64,000 bases of DNA, taken from positions 1-64,000 of the forward strand of contig NZ_AUFG01000015.1 in assembly GCF_000426385.1 (NCBI RefSeq), in the 5' to 3' direction. The notes beneath the pieces are model-generated. The model did no database searches. It saw nothing but the letters and a program-made list of their open reading frames with translations, and was not told the DNA's origin. The DNA comes from Arsenicicoccus bolidensis DSM 15745. Lineage in GTDB: Bacteria; Actinomycetota; Actinomycetes; Actinomycetales; Dermatophilaceae. This document shows positions 51,640 through 61,596 of the stretch, piece by piece. Positions within the stretch are counted from its first letter, which is position 1. Every line of letters begins with the position of its first letter. Both the position numbers and the translations under genes were made by a program.

Positions 51640-53574
51640 TCATCCCTGCAGGTAGGCCTTGAGGATCGGGCCGGCCGTGCGCGACCCGCCCTCCCCCTCG
51701 TCGACGAAGACCGCGACCGCGAGATCGCCTCGGGCCGCGACCATCCAGGCGTGGAGCTTGGGCGGGGTCGTCGTGCCGAACTCCGCGGTGCCCGTCTTGG
51801 CGATCACCTCGCCGGGCAGGTCCTTGAGAGCCGCACCGCTGCCGCCCGTGACGACGCCGCGCATCAGGGCGCGCAGGGTGCCGGCCTCGGCGGCCGTGAC
51901 CGGCTGAGCCGTCGCCGCCGAGGGCGTCGCCGTGGTCGGGGGCGTCGCGCCGGCAGAGGGCGTCGTGGCGCCGGTCTCGTTGGTGGGTATGACGATCCGC
52001 GGGGTCACCGGGCCGCCCTTGACCACGCTGGCGACCACCGTGGCCATCCCGAGCGGGCTCGCCGTGATCTCGCCCTGGCCGATCATCTCGGCGCCGGCCT
52101 CGACCTGGCTGCCCGGCGCCGGCACGCCGCCGAGGTAGGCGGGGACGCCGGCGGACGGGGTCGCGGTCAGGCCCAGCGACGCGGCGGCCCGCGGGAGCGC
52201 GTCGCCGGACGCCTTGTCGCGCGAGGCGATGAACGCCGTGTTGCAGGACTTGGCGAAGGCCGTGGACAGCGGCACCTGGCCGAGGCCGTCGGCGGGATAG
52301 GCGTCGTAGTTCTCGAAGGGCTTGCCGTCGACCGTGAGGGTCGGGGTGCACGGCACGGGCGTCGCGGGGGTCACGCCGCCGCGCAGGAGGGCCAGCGCAC
52401 TGACGATCTTGAAGGTCGAGCCGGGGGCGTACTTGCCGAGCGTGGCGGTCGAGTAGCCCTGTCCCCCAGGACCGCTCGCGGCGGCGACGACCTCGCCCGT
52501 GGAGGGGCGGACGGCCACGAGGGCGCTCGCCGGCTCGACCCCCGCGAGCAGCTCCTCGGCGCGGACCTGCCGGGCGACGTCCAGCGTCGTGGTGACGTCC
52601 TGGCCGGGGACCGGCTCCGTGCTGTGCACCGGCTTGGCCGTGCCGGCGTGCACGAGCGAGACCGTGAGCCCGGGGGTGCCGCGCAGCGTCGCGTCCTGAG
52701 CCTGCTGCAGGCCGGAGAGGCCGACGACGTCGCCGGCCGCGACCGCACCCTTGGACCGCTCGACGATCTCGGCGGTGGCCTCCCCCACGGTCCCGAGGAT
52801 GGGCTTGGCGAAGGTGCGGGTGGGCGCGAGCGGGAGCTCGGCGTCCACGACGCCCACCCCCGGCGTCGAGGTGGTGAGGGCGTCGAGCCGGGCCAGGGTG
52901 GGGTCGCCCTGGCGCAGGACGATCGCCTCGACGAAGGCCTTGGGCCCGGCCGCCTTGACCCGCGCGGCGTAGGCAGCGGCGTCGGTGAGCCCGGCGAAGG
53001 CCGCGACCTTGGGCGCTGCCGCCAGGGCCTGCTCGGGCGTGACGGTCGCCTTGTCGACGCCGACGCGACGCACCGGCCGGGGCTGGACGATGGCTGCGCC
53101 GCCGGCACCGAGGACCCGACCCCGGCGGGCGGCGGTGCGCTCCGCGCGGATCGTGTCACCCTCCGCCGCACCCGCCACGACCGTCGCGGGGCTCCACTGC
53201 GCGCGCCAGGTCCCGTCCCGCTTGACCAGGGGGAGGGTCGTCTCGTAGCTCCAGGGCTTCGCCCCCGTCCCGGGCCAGGTCACCGCGAGGCGGGCCGTCG
53301 TGGACTCCCCCTCGTCGGGTCCGGCCTGCCGCACGCTCACCTGCGGCTTCGTGCCGGCCAGGGGCCCGGCCAGGGCGGCCAGGCGGGTCGTGGCGGTGGC
53401 GGCGTCGACGCCGTCGAGGGGCACCCCGGCCAGGTCGAGGCGGGCCAGGCCCTCGGCATACTGCCTGGCCACGTCCTGCGGGGCCGGGGTGTCCGAGGTG
53501 CAGCCCGCCACCCCCAGGGCCAGGGCGAGCGCGATCGCCCCCGCACCGGCCAGGCTCGTCGTCGTGCGGCGCAC
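51640..53574 (-). CDS. Penicillin-binding transpeptidase lipoprotein
   Basis: A 644-residue class B-type PBP. A lipoprotein signal (LGVAGC, Cys about 25) is followed by an NTF2-like MecA_N domain (about 30-145), a dimerisation domain and a transpeptidase domain. The latter has Ser386-x-x-Lys389 (GSTFK), SCN in KSCNTAF and KTGT in AKTGTAEFG. It cross-links peptidoglycan. The MecA_N domain is found in low-affinity PBPs, so reduced beta-lactam affinity is possible but unproven. A Thr/Ala/Pro-rich insertion precedes the KTGT motif. GTG start; no strong ribosome site. Confidence 0.93.
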   Translation of the reverse strand: MRRTTTSLAGAGAIALALALGVAGCTSDTPAPQDVARQYAEGLARLDLAGVPLDGVDAATATTRLAALAGPLAGTKPQVSVRQAGPDEGESTTARLAVTWPGTGAKPWSYETTLPLVKRDGTWRAQWSPATVVAGAAEGDTIRAERTAARRGRVLGAGGAAIVQPRPVRRVGVDKATVTPEQALAAAPKVAAFAGLTDAAAYAARVKAAGPKAFVEAIVLRQGDPTLARLDALTTSTPGVGVVDAELPLAPTRTFAKPILGTVGEATAEIVERSKGAVAAGDVVGLSGLQQAQDATLRGTPGLTVSLVHAGTAKPVHSTEPVPGQDVTTTLDVARQVRAEELLAGVEPASALVAVRPSTGEVVAAASGPGGQGYSTATLGKYAPGSTFKIVSALALLRGGVTPATPVPCTPTLTVDGKPFENYDAYPADGLGQVPLSTAFAKSCNTAFIASRDKASGDALPRAAASLGLTATPSAGVPAYLGGVPAPGSQVEAGAEMIGQGEITASPLGMATVVASVVKGGPVTPRIVIPTNETGATTPSAGATPPTTATPSAATAQPVTAAEAGTLRALMRGVVTGGSGAALKDLPGEVIAKTGTAEFGTTTPPKLHAWMVAARGDLAVAVFVDEGEGGSRTAGPILKAYLQG

Positions 53575-53697
53575 GGCACCCTCCCTCTGCTCGTCGGACC
53601 CAACCTAGCGGGTCGGCCCGCGTGGTCCGCCGATCTCCGGCCCGGACGGACCTCCCTCCTCCAGGATCGTGAGTGGGGGCTTGGGCAGGAGCTGCCG

Positions 53698-56043
53698 TCA
53701 GGTGACGGGCTCCGAGGCCGTGACGAGCTCGACCAGGCGACCGAGCAGGGACTCGTCCAGGGAGAGGGCCATCAGCTGCGAGACCACGTGCGCGCTGGCG
53801 GCACCGGACGTGATCACCTGCAGCGCAGCGGACTTCGCCTCGAACTCCACCTGCGCGGCGTCGAGGACGGCATAGGCCGCGGCGTGGATGTCGTTGTCCG
53901 CCAGCCGATCTGCGCCAAGGATCCGACCCTCGACCCGCTGGGCAGGCGTCACCCCGGTGACGACGGCGACGACCGTATGCCGTCCCTCGTCGAGCACCGT
54001 GTCGCAGTCCACCGGGTCCCCGTCCACCGTGATCGCGAGGCTGGTGCCCGCGGGCACCCCCACCACCGCGAGCCGCCAGGTGCGCGAGGCGGGCACGACG
54101 TCGCTCGCGCCCTCGGTGGGTCCGACCACGACGGTGCGCGCCTCCCACCCGAGGCGGATCGGCGTCCGCGCAGCCCGCAGCGTCGCCTCGGGTGCCCCGT
54201 CGTCCTCGTAGAGCGTGAACGAGCCGTCCGCGCCCGCGTAGCAACGGATCTCGAGGTCGTCGGCCTCGTCGACGGAGAAGTCGTCCCCGCCGTCCGCGGC
54301 CAGCGGGAGGATGGCGCCGGCGCGCGCGAGCACGGGGATCGTCGACAGGTCGCGGTAGGCGACCAGGCGGCGGTCGCCGGCATACCTCCAGCCGGTGGTG
54401 ACGTCCCACCAGTCACCCGGCGGCAGCCACGTCTGGACGCGCCCGAGACCGCAGCGCGCGTCGCCGGGCTCGGTGATCGGCGCGACGAGCAGCTCGGAGC
54501 CGTAGAGGTAGGTGTTGCGCGCCTCGTAGGCCTCCTCGCGCCAAGGGAGCTCGTGGTAGAGCGGCTCCACGAGCGGCCGGCCCTGGACGCTCGCCCGCTC
54601 GGCCATCGTGTAGAGGTAGGGCACGAGGCGGTGCCGGAACCGAAGCCACTCGCCCATGACCCGCTCGGCGAGCGGGCCGTAGCGCCAGGGCTCCTTGCCG
54701 CTGAACGGGTTCGCCGCGCTGTGCAGGCGCGTGATCGGCGACATGACCCCGAGCTGGACCCAGCGCACGGCCAGCTCGTCGTCCTTGACGCCCCACATGT
54801 GGCCACCGATGTCGTGGCTCCACCAGCCGTAGCCGATGTTGGACGCCGTCGCGGTGAAGTACGGCTGGAAGGCCAGCGACGCCCACGAGATGACCGCGTC
54901 GCCGGAGAATCCCACCGGGTAGCGGTGCGAGCCCGGACCGGCGTAGCGGCTGAAGATCATGGGCCGCACGCCCGTCGAGGCCAGCTCGTGGAAGTGGCGG
55001 TCGTTGAGCGCCCACAGCGGGTCCAGGCCGGGGAGCCGCGAGTAGGGCCCCGACTGCCAGTCGATCCACCAGAAGTCGACGCCGAGACGCTCCAGCGGGT
55101 GCGCGACGTGCTCGAAGAACGCTGCGAGATAACGCTCGTCGGTGACGTCGAAGGACAGCGGCGCCTCCGTCGCGGGGTCGACGCCCAGCGACCGCGCCAT
55201 GCGCGGATAGGCCTCCTCGAACGCCCGCACCCCGTCCGCCGGGTGGTCGTTGAGCGTGACCCGCATCCCCCGATCATGAAGCCAGTCAAGGAAGCCCGCC
55301 GGGTCGGGGAACAGCTCGCGGTCGAAGGTGTAGCCCGTCCACCCGCTGCCGAACCGCGGGTCCGGGTCCGTGATATGCCAGTCCATGTCGAGGACGGCGA
55401 CCGAGAAGGGCAGCCGCTCGCTCGCGAATCGCTCGACCAGACGGCGGTACTCGTCGTCGGAGTAGCGGTGGTAGCGGCTCCACCAGTTGCCCAGGGCGTA
55501 GCGCGGCACGAGCGGCGTCGGCCCGGTGAGGGCGTAGTAGTCGCGCAGCGCGGCGCGGTAGTCGCGGCCGTGGGCGAAGACGTAGAGGTCGATGGCGCCG
55601 GCAGGGCGGGGCTCGAGCCCGTCCTCGCCCTGCACGAGCGACCGGGAGTCGTCGAGGACGGCGAAACCGTTGCGGGACAGGACACCTGGCTCCAAGGGGA
55701 TCTCACCGTCGGCCTTGTCGAGGGTCCGCGCCGTGCCCCCGAGCGTCTCGAAGGGCTCGGCGAACCGCCATACGGAGTGGTAGCTGGACACGCCCCCGCG
55801 CACCTGGAGCGAGAGCCCCTCGGGGCTGAACGGCCCCTCGTCGTAGCTGAGGTGGAAGCCGTCGGTGACCACCTCGACCCCCTGGGTGGTGCGGGTGACC
55901 TCGGTCTGCACCTCTCCGAGATCACGGTGCAGCACGACCTGGGTCGGGCGGTCCTCGAACCTCCCGTCGAGGGACTGCTCGAGACGCACGAGCTGCGGGG
56001 TGAGGACGGTGATCCGGTAGGTGTCGCCGGTGACGGTCGTCAT
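53698..56043 (-). CDS. GH31 family glycosidase (alpha-glucosidase-like)
   Basis: A 781-residue GH31 enzyme. After an N-terminal beta-sandwich, the barrel carries the nucleophile Asp328 in DFWWIDWQSG and the acid/base Asp382 in GFSGDAVISWASL, with RYALGNWWSRYHRYSDDEY at its start. C-terminal beta domains follow. Family members hydrolyse alpha-linked glucose or xylose; the W-I-D-W nucleophile loop belongs to a bacterial subgroup whose substrate I cannot assign. ATG 56043 is chosen (GAGGGC upstream). It is cytoplasmic (no signal peptide) and 60 bp downstream of pepN on the same strand. Confidence 0.92.
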   Translation of the reverse strand: MTTVTGDTYRITVLTPQLVRLEQSLDGRFEDRPTQVVLHRDLGEVQTEVTRTTQGVEVVTDGFHLSYDEGPFSPEGLSLQVRGGVSSYHSVWRFAEPFETLGGTARTLDKADGEIPLEPGVLSRNGFAVLDDSRSLVQGEDGLEPRPAGAIDLYVFAHGRDYRAALRDYYALTGPTPLVPRYALGNWWSRYHRYSDDEYRRLVERFASERLPFSVAVLDMDWHITDPDPRFGSGWTGYTFDRELFPDPAGFLDWLHDRGMRVTLNDHPADGVRAFEEAYPRMARSLGVDPATEAPLSFDVTDERYLAAFFEHVAHPLERLGVDFWWIDWQSGPYSRLPGLDPLWALNDRHFHELASTGVRPMIFSRYAGPGSHRYPVGFSGDAVISWASLAFQPYFTATASNIGYGWWSHDIGGHMWGVKDDELAVRWVQLGVMSPITRLHSAANPFSGKEPWRYGPLAERVMGEWLRFRHRLVPYLYTMAERASVQGRPLVEPLYHELPWREEAYEARNTYLYGSELLVAPITEPGDARCGLGRVQTWLPPGDWWDVTTGWRYAGDRRLVAYRDLSTIPVLARAGAILPLAADGGDDFSVDEADDLEIRCYAGADGSFTLYEDDGAPEATLRAARTPIRLGWEARTVVVGPTEGASDVVPASRTWRLAVVGVPAGTSLAITVDGDPVDCDTVLDEGRHTVVAVVTGVTPAQRVEGRILGADRLADNDIHAAAYAVLDAAQVEFEAKSAALQVITSGAASAHVVSQLMALSLDESLLGRLVELVTASEPVT

Positions 56044-56103
56044 GCCCTCGAACCTACCGGCGGCGAGGGCATCGACCGGCCTTCGCACCGCAGGCTGATG
56101 CCT

Positions 56104-58734
56104 CTACCCCCGGCGGGTCTGGGCGCGGAGCGCGCGCAGGACGTGGTCGCGCTGCTCGATCACCAGCCGCCGCAGCCCGCCCGGCGCCGACGGGTGCTCG
56201 TCGAGCCAGGCCTGCGCGGCGACCGGGACCGGGTGCGCCTCGGGCTCCTGCCCCGGCTCTAGGTCGGCGCCGCGTGGGAACAGCCCGAGCACGGCTCGGG
56301 ATGCCAGCTCCTGGCTGCGGGAGTCCCAGATGCCTTCCAGCGCAGCGAAGTACGCGGGCACGAGCTCTGCCGTCAGCGCCGCCTGACCCGGCTGGGCGTA
56401 GCCCGTGGTCCAGGCCGACACGAGATCGTTGGTGAGGCTGGTGTCCTCGACGACCGTGCGGAAGGCCTCGCGCTTGAGCTCCGCCCGCGGGTATGACGCG
56501 AGCGCCGCCCGGTGCCGCACCGGCGCCAGGGACGTGCGGTCCTGCTGCAGCTCGGCGTCCAGCTCGCTCGGCGCGACGCGGTCCTGCGCGGCCAGCGACT
56601 GCAGGAAGGCCCAGCGCAGCTCGGGGTCGAGGGCCAGCCCCTCGACGTCGGCCGCCCCCTCGAGCAGCGAACGCACGCGGTCGGCGTGCCGCGGGCTCGT
56701 GGCCGACCCGGACGCGAGCACGCGTGCCCACACCAGCTGCGCCCCGGACCCCGGCTCGGCCGCCTCGAGCTCGCGCACCACCCCGTCGAGGAAGGCCTCG
56801 CGGATCGCCGGGCGGGAGGAGGCCGGGGCATAGGCCTCGACCGCGGTCTGGGCGTTGGCGGTCACGTTGGCCAGCAGGGCCACGTCCTCCTCGCGGGGCG
56901 CGTGGTCGAGCACCAGGCGCACGTAGTCCTCGGCGGGGAGCTCTCCGTCGCGGCAGGAGTTCCACAACGCCGACCAGAGCACGGCGCGGGTGAGGGACGA
57001 CCCGATCGAGCTCAGGTGACCGCGAGCGGCGGCCAGCGAGCGGTCGTCGAGCCGCACCTTGGCATAGGTGAGGTCGTCGTCGTTGACCACGACCAGGTCG
57101 GGCACCGGCAGGCCGGCCGCCTCGGTCACCTCGTGCTCGTCGGTCGTCAGGTCCAGCTCGATCCGCGAGGTGCGCTCCAGCGAGTCTCCTTGCAGGGCAT
57201 ACAGACCCACGACGAGACGGTGCGGGCGGGTCACCGGCTCACCCGTCATCGCGTCGACCGCCTCCTGGCGCAGCACCAGGCGCTCGACCACCCCGTCGCG
57301 CTCCACGACCTCCGGCGTGAGTGTCCCGATGCCGGCCGTCTGCAGCCAGAGCCGGCTCCACCCGCCGAGGTCGCGGCCGGACGCCGCCTCCAGGGCGGTG
57401 AGCAGGTCCGCGAGCCCGGTCGAGGAGTAGGCGTGGTCTCGGAAGTACTGCCGGGCGCCCGCGAAGAACTCGTCCTTGCCGACGTAGGCCACGAGCTGCT
57501 TGAGGACGGACGCGCCCTTGGCGTAGGTGATCCCGTCGAAGTTCTGCTTGGCAGCCTCGACGTCCGGGATGTCCGCGACGATCGGGTGGGTCGTCGGCAG
57601 CTGGTCCTGCAGGTAGGCCCAGGCCTTGCGCCGCGCGCAGAAGGGGGTCCACGCGTCGGTGAACTCCGTTGCGCGCGCGTTGGCCTCGGTCCCCATGTAG
57701 TCCGCGAAGGACTCCTTGAGCCACAGGTCGTCCCACCAGCGCGGCGTCACGAGGTCGCCGAACCACATGTGCGCCATCTCGTGCAGGATCGTGTTGGAGC
57801 GCAGCTCGTGCTGGGAGCGCGTGGCCGCGGACTGGAAGACGTAGCCCGCGTCGCGGAAGGTCACCAGGCCGGGGTTCTCCATCGCGCCGAGGTTGTACTC
57901 CGGCACGAAGATCGAGTCGTACTTGCCCCAGGGATAAGGGAAGTCGTAGTGCTCGTGGAAGAAGTCCAGGCCGCGGCGCGTGGTGTCGAGGATCCGCTCG
58001 CCGTCGAAGGACCCCACCAGGGAGCGGCGGCACAGGGCGGCCAGCGGCACCTCGAGCTGCGTGCCGTCGGGGCCGCCGCGGCGCCATACGTCCTCGACCC
58101 GGTGGTAGGGGCCGGCGGCCACGCAGGTGATGTAGGTCGACAGCGGAGGCGTGGGCGCGTGCACCTGCCGCACCAGCTGGACCCCGTCGACCCTGGTGCC
58201 GGCCGAGTCCCGTGACGCCACAGGCTGGTTGGCGAGCAGCTCCCAGTCGGCGCGGCCGGTGAGCACGACCGTGAACCGGCCCTTGAGGTCCGGCTGGTCG
58301 AAGCCTGCGAACACGCGGCGGGCGTCGGCCGGCTCGAAGTGCGTGTAGAGATAGACCTCGTCGTCCACGGGGTCCTGGTAGCGGTGCAGACCCTCCCCGG
58401 ACCGCGAGTAGGCTCCCTCGCCCTCGACCGTCACCACGTTGTCCCCACCGACGCCGTCCCCACCGACGAGCAGGCCCCGCAGCTGCACCCGGTTGCCGTC
58501 ATGCTCGACCTCGACGTCCGTGCCGTTGACCACGACGCGGTGGACCACCGGCCCGAGGAAGTCCAGGAAGGTCTCCGGCGTCGTAGCGGCGAAGGTCACG
58601 GTGGTGCGGGTGGGAAAGGTCGCCCGGGCGAGATCATCGGCCCCCGACAGGTCCAGCTCCACCTCGTAGGTCGCGACGCCCAGGTGCTCGGACCGGTGCT
58701 GCGCCTCGCTGCGCAGGAGGTTGCGGGTGCTCAT
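56104..58734 (-). CDS. pepN: Aminopeptidase N (M1 family)
   Basis: An 876-residue M1 metallopeptidase. GAMENPGLVTF recognises the substrate N-terminus; His318-Glu319-x-x-His322 in HEMAHMW, with Glu in KESFADYMG, binds zinc; and an ERAP1-like helical C-terminal domain (about 530-850) completes the fold. The length and the motif GVATYEVELDLS at the N-terminus match actinobacterial PepN. It removes N-terminal residues from peptides in the cytoplasm. Confidence 0.97.
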   Translation of the reverse strand: MSTRNLLRSEAQHRSEHLGVATYEVELDLSGADDLARATFPTRTTVTFAATTPETFLDFLGPVVHRVVVNGTDVEVEHDGNRVQLRGLLVGGDGVGGDNVVTVEGEGAYSRSGEGLHRYQDPVDDEVYLYTHFEPADARRVFAGFDQPDLKGRFTVVLTGRADWELLANQPVASRDSAGTRVDGVQLVRQVHAPTPPLSTYITCVAAGPYHRVEDVWRRGGPDGTQLEVPLAALCRRSLVGSFDGERILDTTRRGLDFFHEHYDFPYPWGKYDSIFVPEYNLGAMENPGLVTFRDAGYVFQSAATRSQHELRSNTILHEMAHMWFGDLVTPRWWDDLWLKESFADYMGTEANARATEFTDAWTPFCARRKAWAYLQDQLPTTHPIVADIPDVEAAKQNFDGITYAKGASVLKQLVAYVGKDEFFAGARQYFRDHAYSSTGLADLLTALEAASGRDLGGWSRLWLQTAGIGTLTPEVVERDGVVERLVLRQEAVDAMTGEPVTRPHRLVVGLYALQGDSLERTSRIELDLTTDEHEVTEAAGLPVPDLVVVNDDDLTYAKVRLDDRSLAAARGHLSSIGSSLTRAVLWSALWNSCRDGELPAEDYVRLVLDHAPREEDVALLANVTANAQTAVEAYAPASSRPAIREAFLDGVVRELEAAEPGSGAQLVWARVLASGSATSPRHADRVRSLLEGAADVEGLALDPELRWAFLQSLAAQDRVAPSELDAELQQDRTSLAPVRHRAALASYPRAELKREAFRTVVEDTSLTNDLVSAWTTGYAQPGQAALTAELVPAYFAALEGIWDSRSQELASRAVLGLFPRGADLEPGQEPEAHPVPVAAQAWLDEHPSAPGGLRRLVIEQRDHVLRALRAQTRRG

Positions 58735-58757
58735 GGCGCGACCCTATCCAACCCGGG

Positions 58758-59369
58758 CTACTCCCCCAGCGCGGCCTCGTCGTCGGCGAGCTGCTCGCCG
58801 CGGAGCCCCACGGCGTCGAGGCGCCAGAACACGTCCGGATAGACGAGGGCGCCGGTCATCCAGTCCTCGTAGGCCGGCAGGGTGACCACCTGGAAGGCCG
58901 GGTCGGGAATCCGTCGGGACGGGGCCACGAAGCCGAGCCGCGAGGCACGCTCGAAGCCGAATCGCGTGTAGTAGAGCGGGGATCCCTCGAGGAACACCAG
59001 GGGGTGGTCGCCCCCGCTGGCCTCCGCGAGCGCGAACTCGACCAGGGCGCCGCCGATCCCGCGGGACTGCCACTCCGGGGCCACCGAGAGGGGTGACAGC
59101 ACCAGGACCCGGACCAGTCGCGGCAGGGCGTCGACCCAGGCCCGCGTCATCATGACGTGCCCCACCACCTCGCCGCCGATCTCGGCGACGTAGGAGTGCC
59201 CCGCCTCGGCCGCCGAGTCGGCGCGCAGCAGGCTGACCAGGTCCGCGACGGTGGGCTCCTCCACGAAGGCGCGCGCCACGAGGTCGCGCACGGCGGCGTG
59301 GTCACGCGTGTCCTCGGGTCGGATGGTCAACCCCTCGGGGGTGGGGCGTCGGGGCTCGGTCTCCGGCAT
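58758..59369 (-). CDS. GNAT-family N-acetyltransferase
   Basis: A 203-residue GNAT acetyltransferase, YhbS-like. LTIRPEDTRDHAAVRDLVARAF opens the fold; LSVAPEWQSRGIGGALVEFAL is the acetyl-CoA-binding motif A; VFLEGSPLYYTRFGFE follows as motif B. The acceptor substrate is unknown. ATG 59369 is preferred; GTG two codons upstream is possible. It lies 24 bp upstream of pepN on the same strand and probably shares its transcript. Confidence 0.9.
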   Translation of the reverse strand: MPETEPRRPTPEGLTIRPEDTRDHAAVRDLVARAFVEEPTVADLVSLLRADSAAEAGHSYVAEIGGEVVGHVMMTRAWVDALPRLVRVLVLSPLSVAPEWQSRGIGGALVEFALAEASGGDHPLVFLEGSPLYYTRFGFERASRLGFVAPSRRIPDPAFQVVTLPAYEDWMTGALVYPDVFWRLDAVGLRGEQLADDEAALGE

Positions 59370-59402
59370 GGCCACAGGGTGTCAGAGGCCCCCTCGCCCG
59401 TC

Positions 59403-59408
59403 TAGCGT
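59403..59408 (+). promoter_or_regulatory. -10 box for leaderless thioesterase gene
   Basis: TAGCGT ends 7 bp before ATG 59415, with no ribosome-binding site, giving a leaderless message. Confidence 0.4.
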
Positions 59409-59414
59409 GGCCGT

Positions 59415-60260
59415 ATGACGCCCGCGCCACCCGCCCACCCGGACAGTGCGGGACCCACCCGCCCGGACCCTTCACTTCTCGACTCCACCACCCCCGCCTA
59501 CTACCTCGCCCTCGGCGACGGGAGGTACCAGCCCACGCTGCACGCCCAGGGCGCCTGGAACCCCTGGGAGCAGCACATGGGACCCGTGGCCGGCCTGCTC
59601 GCGCACGCCGTCGAACGGCACGCCCCGCGCGAGGACATGCAGCTGGCGCGCATCACCTACGACATCCTCGGCGTGATCCCCGCCTCCGAGGTCGAGGTCC
59701 GGTGCGAGACGGTGCGTCCGGGGCGGACCATCGAGCTCGTCGAGGCGACCCTGTATGCCGGGAGCAAGGCCGTGGTGCGGGCCACCGCCTGGCGGCTGGT
59801 CCGGCAGGACACCGCCGAGGTCGCGGGGGGCTTCCACGCCGGTATGCCGCATCACGACGAGGTCGCGGCCCGCAGCTACGAGGGGGTCTGGGGCGGCGGC
59901 TTCATCGGATCGCTGCACTTCCGGTCCGTCGACGGCGGCGAGCCCGGCCGGGGGCGCGTCTGGATCAGCACCGATCTGGACCTCGTCAGCGGCGAGGAGA
60001 CCTCGGACGTGGCGCGGTTGCTGGGCCTGGTCGACACCGCCAACGGCGTGGCTGTGCGGCAGCACCCCGGGGAGTGGATGTTCCCCAACGTCGACCTCAC
60101 GGTGCACCTGTTCCGCACGCCCACGCACGGCTGGCTGGGCCTCGACACCGAGGTCACCTTCGGCGAGACGGGTCTCGGGCTGACCTCGACCGACCTCTAC
60201 GACGAGCACGGACCCATCGGTCGGGCGGAGCAGATCCTGACGGTGCGCCGACTGCCCTGA
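59415..60260 (+). CDS. Acyl-CoA thioesterase-like double-hotdog protein
   Basis: A 281-residue protein with two hotdog domains: NPWEQHMGPVAGLLAHAVERHAPREDMQLARITYDILGVIPASEVEV in the first and GRVWISTDLDLVSGEETSDVARLLGLVDTANGVAVRQHPGEWMFPNVDLTVHLFRTPTHGWLGLDTE in the second, matching the TesB-like acyl-CoA thioesterase family common in actinobacteria. It presumably hydrolyses acyl-CoA thioesters; chain length unknown. The start is fixed by the -10 box 7 bp upstream. Confidence 0.88.
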   Translation: MTPAPPAHPDSAGPTRPDPSLLDSTTPAYYLALGDGRYQPTLHAQGAWNPWEQHMGPVAGLLAHAVERHAPREDMQLARITYDILGVIPASEVEVRCETVRPGRTIELVEATLYAGSKAVVRATAWRLVRQDTAEVAGGFHAGMPHHDEVAARSYEGVWGGGFIGSLHFRSVDGGEPGRGRVWISTDLDLVSGEETSDVARLLGLVDTANGVAVRQHPGEWMFPNVDLTVHLFRTPTHGWLGLDTEVTFGETGLGLTSTDLYDEHGPIGRAEQILTVRRLP

Positions 60261-60385
60261 CTGGTCCCGTGGCAGCCGGGATGTGGGGTCCGGCCCCCGG
60301 GTCGCTACAGTGCGAGGGAGGACGGTCCCGCACCCGGGGTCGATCCACGTCACCGACGACACACCACTCGTAGGGAGATTCAGCA

Positions 60386-61582
60386 ATGGCGCTGGCACGA
60401 CGACTTTCTCGCCTCGGCACGGAGACGGCCTTCGCCGTCTCGGCCGCGGCGGCGGCCTGGGGGGCCAAGGGCAACGACATCTACCCCTTCCACCTCGGCG
60501 ACATCGACCTGGCCACCCCGGCCCACATCACCGAGGCCATGAACCGGGCGATCGCGGACGGCAAGACCGGCTACTGCCCCGGCCCCGGCATCCCGGCCCT
60601 GCGCGAGGCCATGGCCGCCGACATCAACCGGCTCCGCGGCACGGCATACACGGCCGAAAACGTCGCGATCCAGCCCGGCGGCAAGCCGGTGATCACCAAG
60701 TTCCTGCAGGCCGTGATGGACGAGGGCGACGAGGTCCTCTATCCCAACCCGGGGTTCCCGATCTACGAGTCGCAGATCGAGTACCTCGGCGGCGTGGCCA
60801 AGGCCTACCGCTACCTCCCGACCGAGCGCGGCTTCGCGATCGACCTGGAGCAGGTGCGCTCGCTGATCACGCCCCGGACCCGGGCGATCATCTACAACGA
60901 CCTGCAGAACCCCATCTCCGCCGAGTCGACCCAGGAGGAGCGCGAGGCCATCGCCGCGATCGCGCAGGAGCACGACCTGTGGGTGCTGTCGGACGAGGCC
61001 TACTTCGAGACGCGCTACTCCGGTGAGTCGCACTCGATCTCGTCGATCGACGGGATGGCGGACCGCACCGTCATCCTCTACACCTTCTCCAAGAAGTTCG
61101 CGATGACGGGGTGGCGGCTCGGCGCGGGGATCGCTCCCGTCGAGGTGGCCCAGGTGTTCTCGACCATGAACACCAACAACGAGTCGTGCACGACCCACTT
61201 CATCCAGCACGCGGGGATCGCCGGCCTCACCGGCGACCAGCAGCCGGTCCAGGACATGCTCGACGTCCTGCGTGGCCGCCGCGACGCCGCGTGCGAGGTC
61301 ATCAACCAGATCCCGGGCGTGGACGTCGCGACCCCGGAGTCGACGTTCTACCTGTTCCCGGACGTCACCGAGGCGGTGCGGCAGGTGGGTGCCGCGGACG
61401 TCGACGACTTCGCGACGCAGGCCCTGCACGCCACGGGCGTGTCCTTCTGCACGCGCAACCACTTCGGACGCCGTCAGCCGGGCGAGGACCGCGACTACAT
61501 CCGGTTCGCCTACTCCGGCATCAGCGAGGACCGCATCCGCGAGGGCCTCGGCAAGCTCAAGGATTGGATCGAGAGCAAGTGA
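60386..61582 (+). CDS. PLP-dependent aminotransferase, class I/II
   Basis: A 398-residue fold-type I aminotransferase. Lys236 in YTFSKKFAMTGWRLG binds PLP; YNDLQNPISAEST, LSDEAYFE and YIRFAYSGI are the expected cofactor and substrate-binding segments. It leads a two-gene operon with a hydroxyacid dehydrogenase, and a glycerate kinase gene converges on them. A serine/glyoxylate-type transamination giving hydroxypyruvate would fit that context, but the amino donor is inferred. A -10 candidate CGC-TACAGT lies at about 60302-60310, and ATG 60386 follows GGGAG. Confidence 0.9.
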   Translation: MALARRLSRLGTETAFAVSAAAAAWGAKGNDIYPFHLGDIDLATPAHITEAMNRAIADGKTGYCPGPGIPALREAMAADINRLRGTAYTAENVAIQPGGKPVITKFLQAVMDEGDEVLYPNPGFPIYESQIEYLGGVAKAYRYLPTERGFAIDLEQVRSLITPRTRAIIYNDLQNPISAESTQEEREAIAAIAQEHDLWVLSDEAYFETRYSGESHSISSIDGMADRTVILYTFSKKFAMTGWRLGAGIAPVEVAQVFSTMNTNNESCTTHFIQHAGIAGLTGDQQPVQDMLDVLRGRRDAACEVINQIPGVDVATPESTFYLFPDVTEAVRQVGAADVDDFATQALHATGVSFCTRNHFGRRQPGEDRDYIRFAYSGISEDRIREGLGKLKDWIESK

Positions 61583-61596
61583 GCGGGGACAACGCG

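Noticed and set aside
51604-56262. 1552-residue plus-strand open frame
   Set aside because: It lies antisense to the penicillin-binding protein and GH31 genes and shows only repetitive Gly/Arg/Asp/Glu composition, with no motif or ribosome site.
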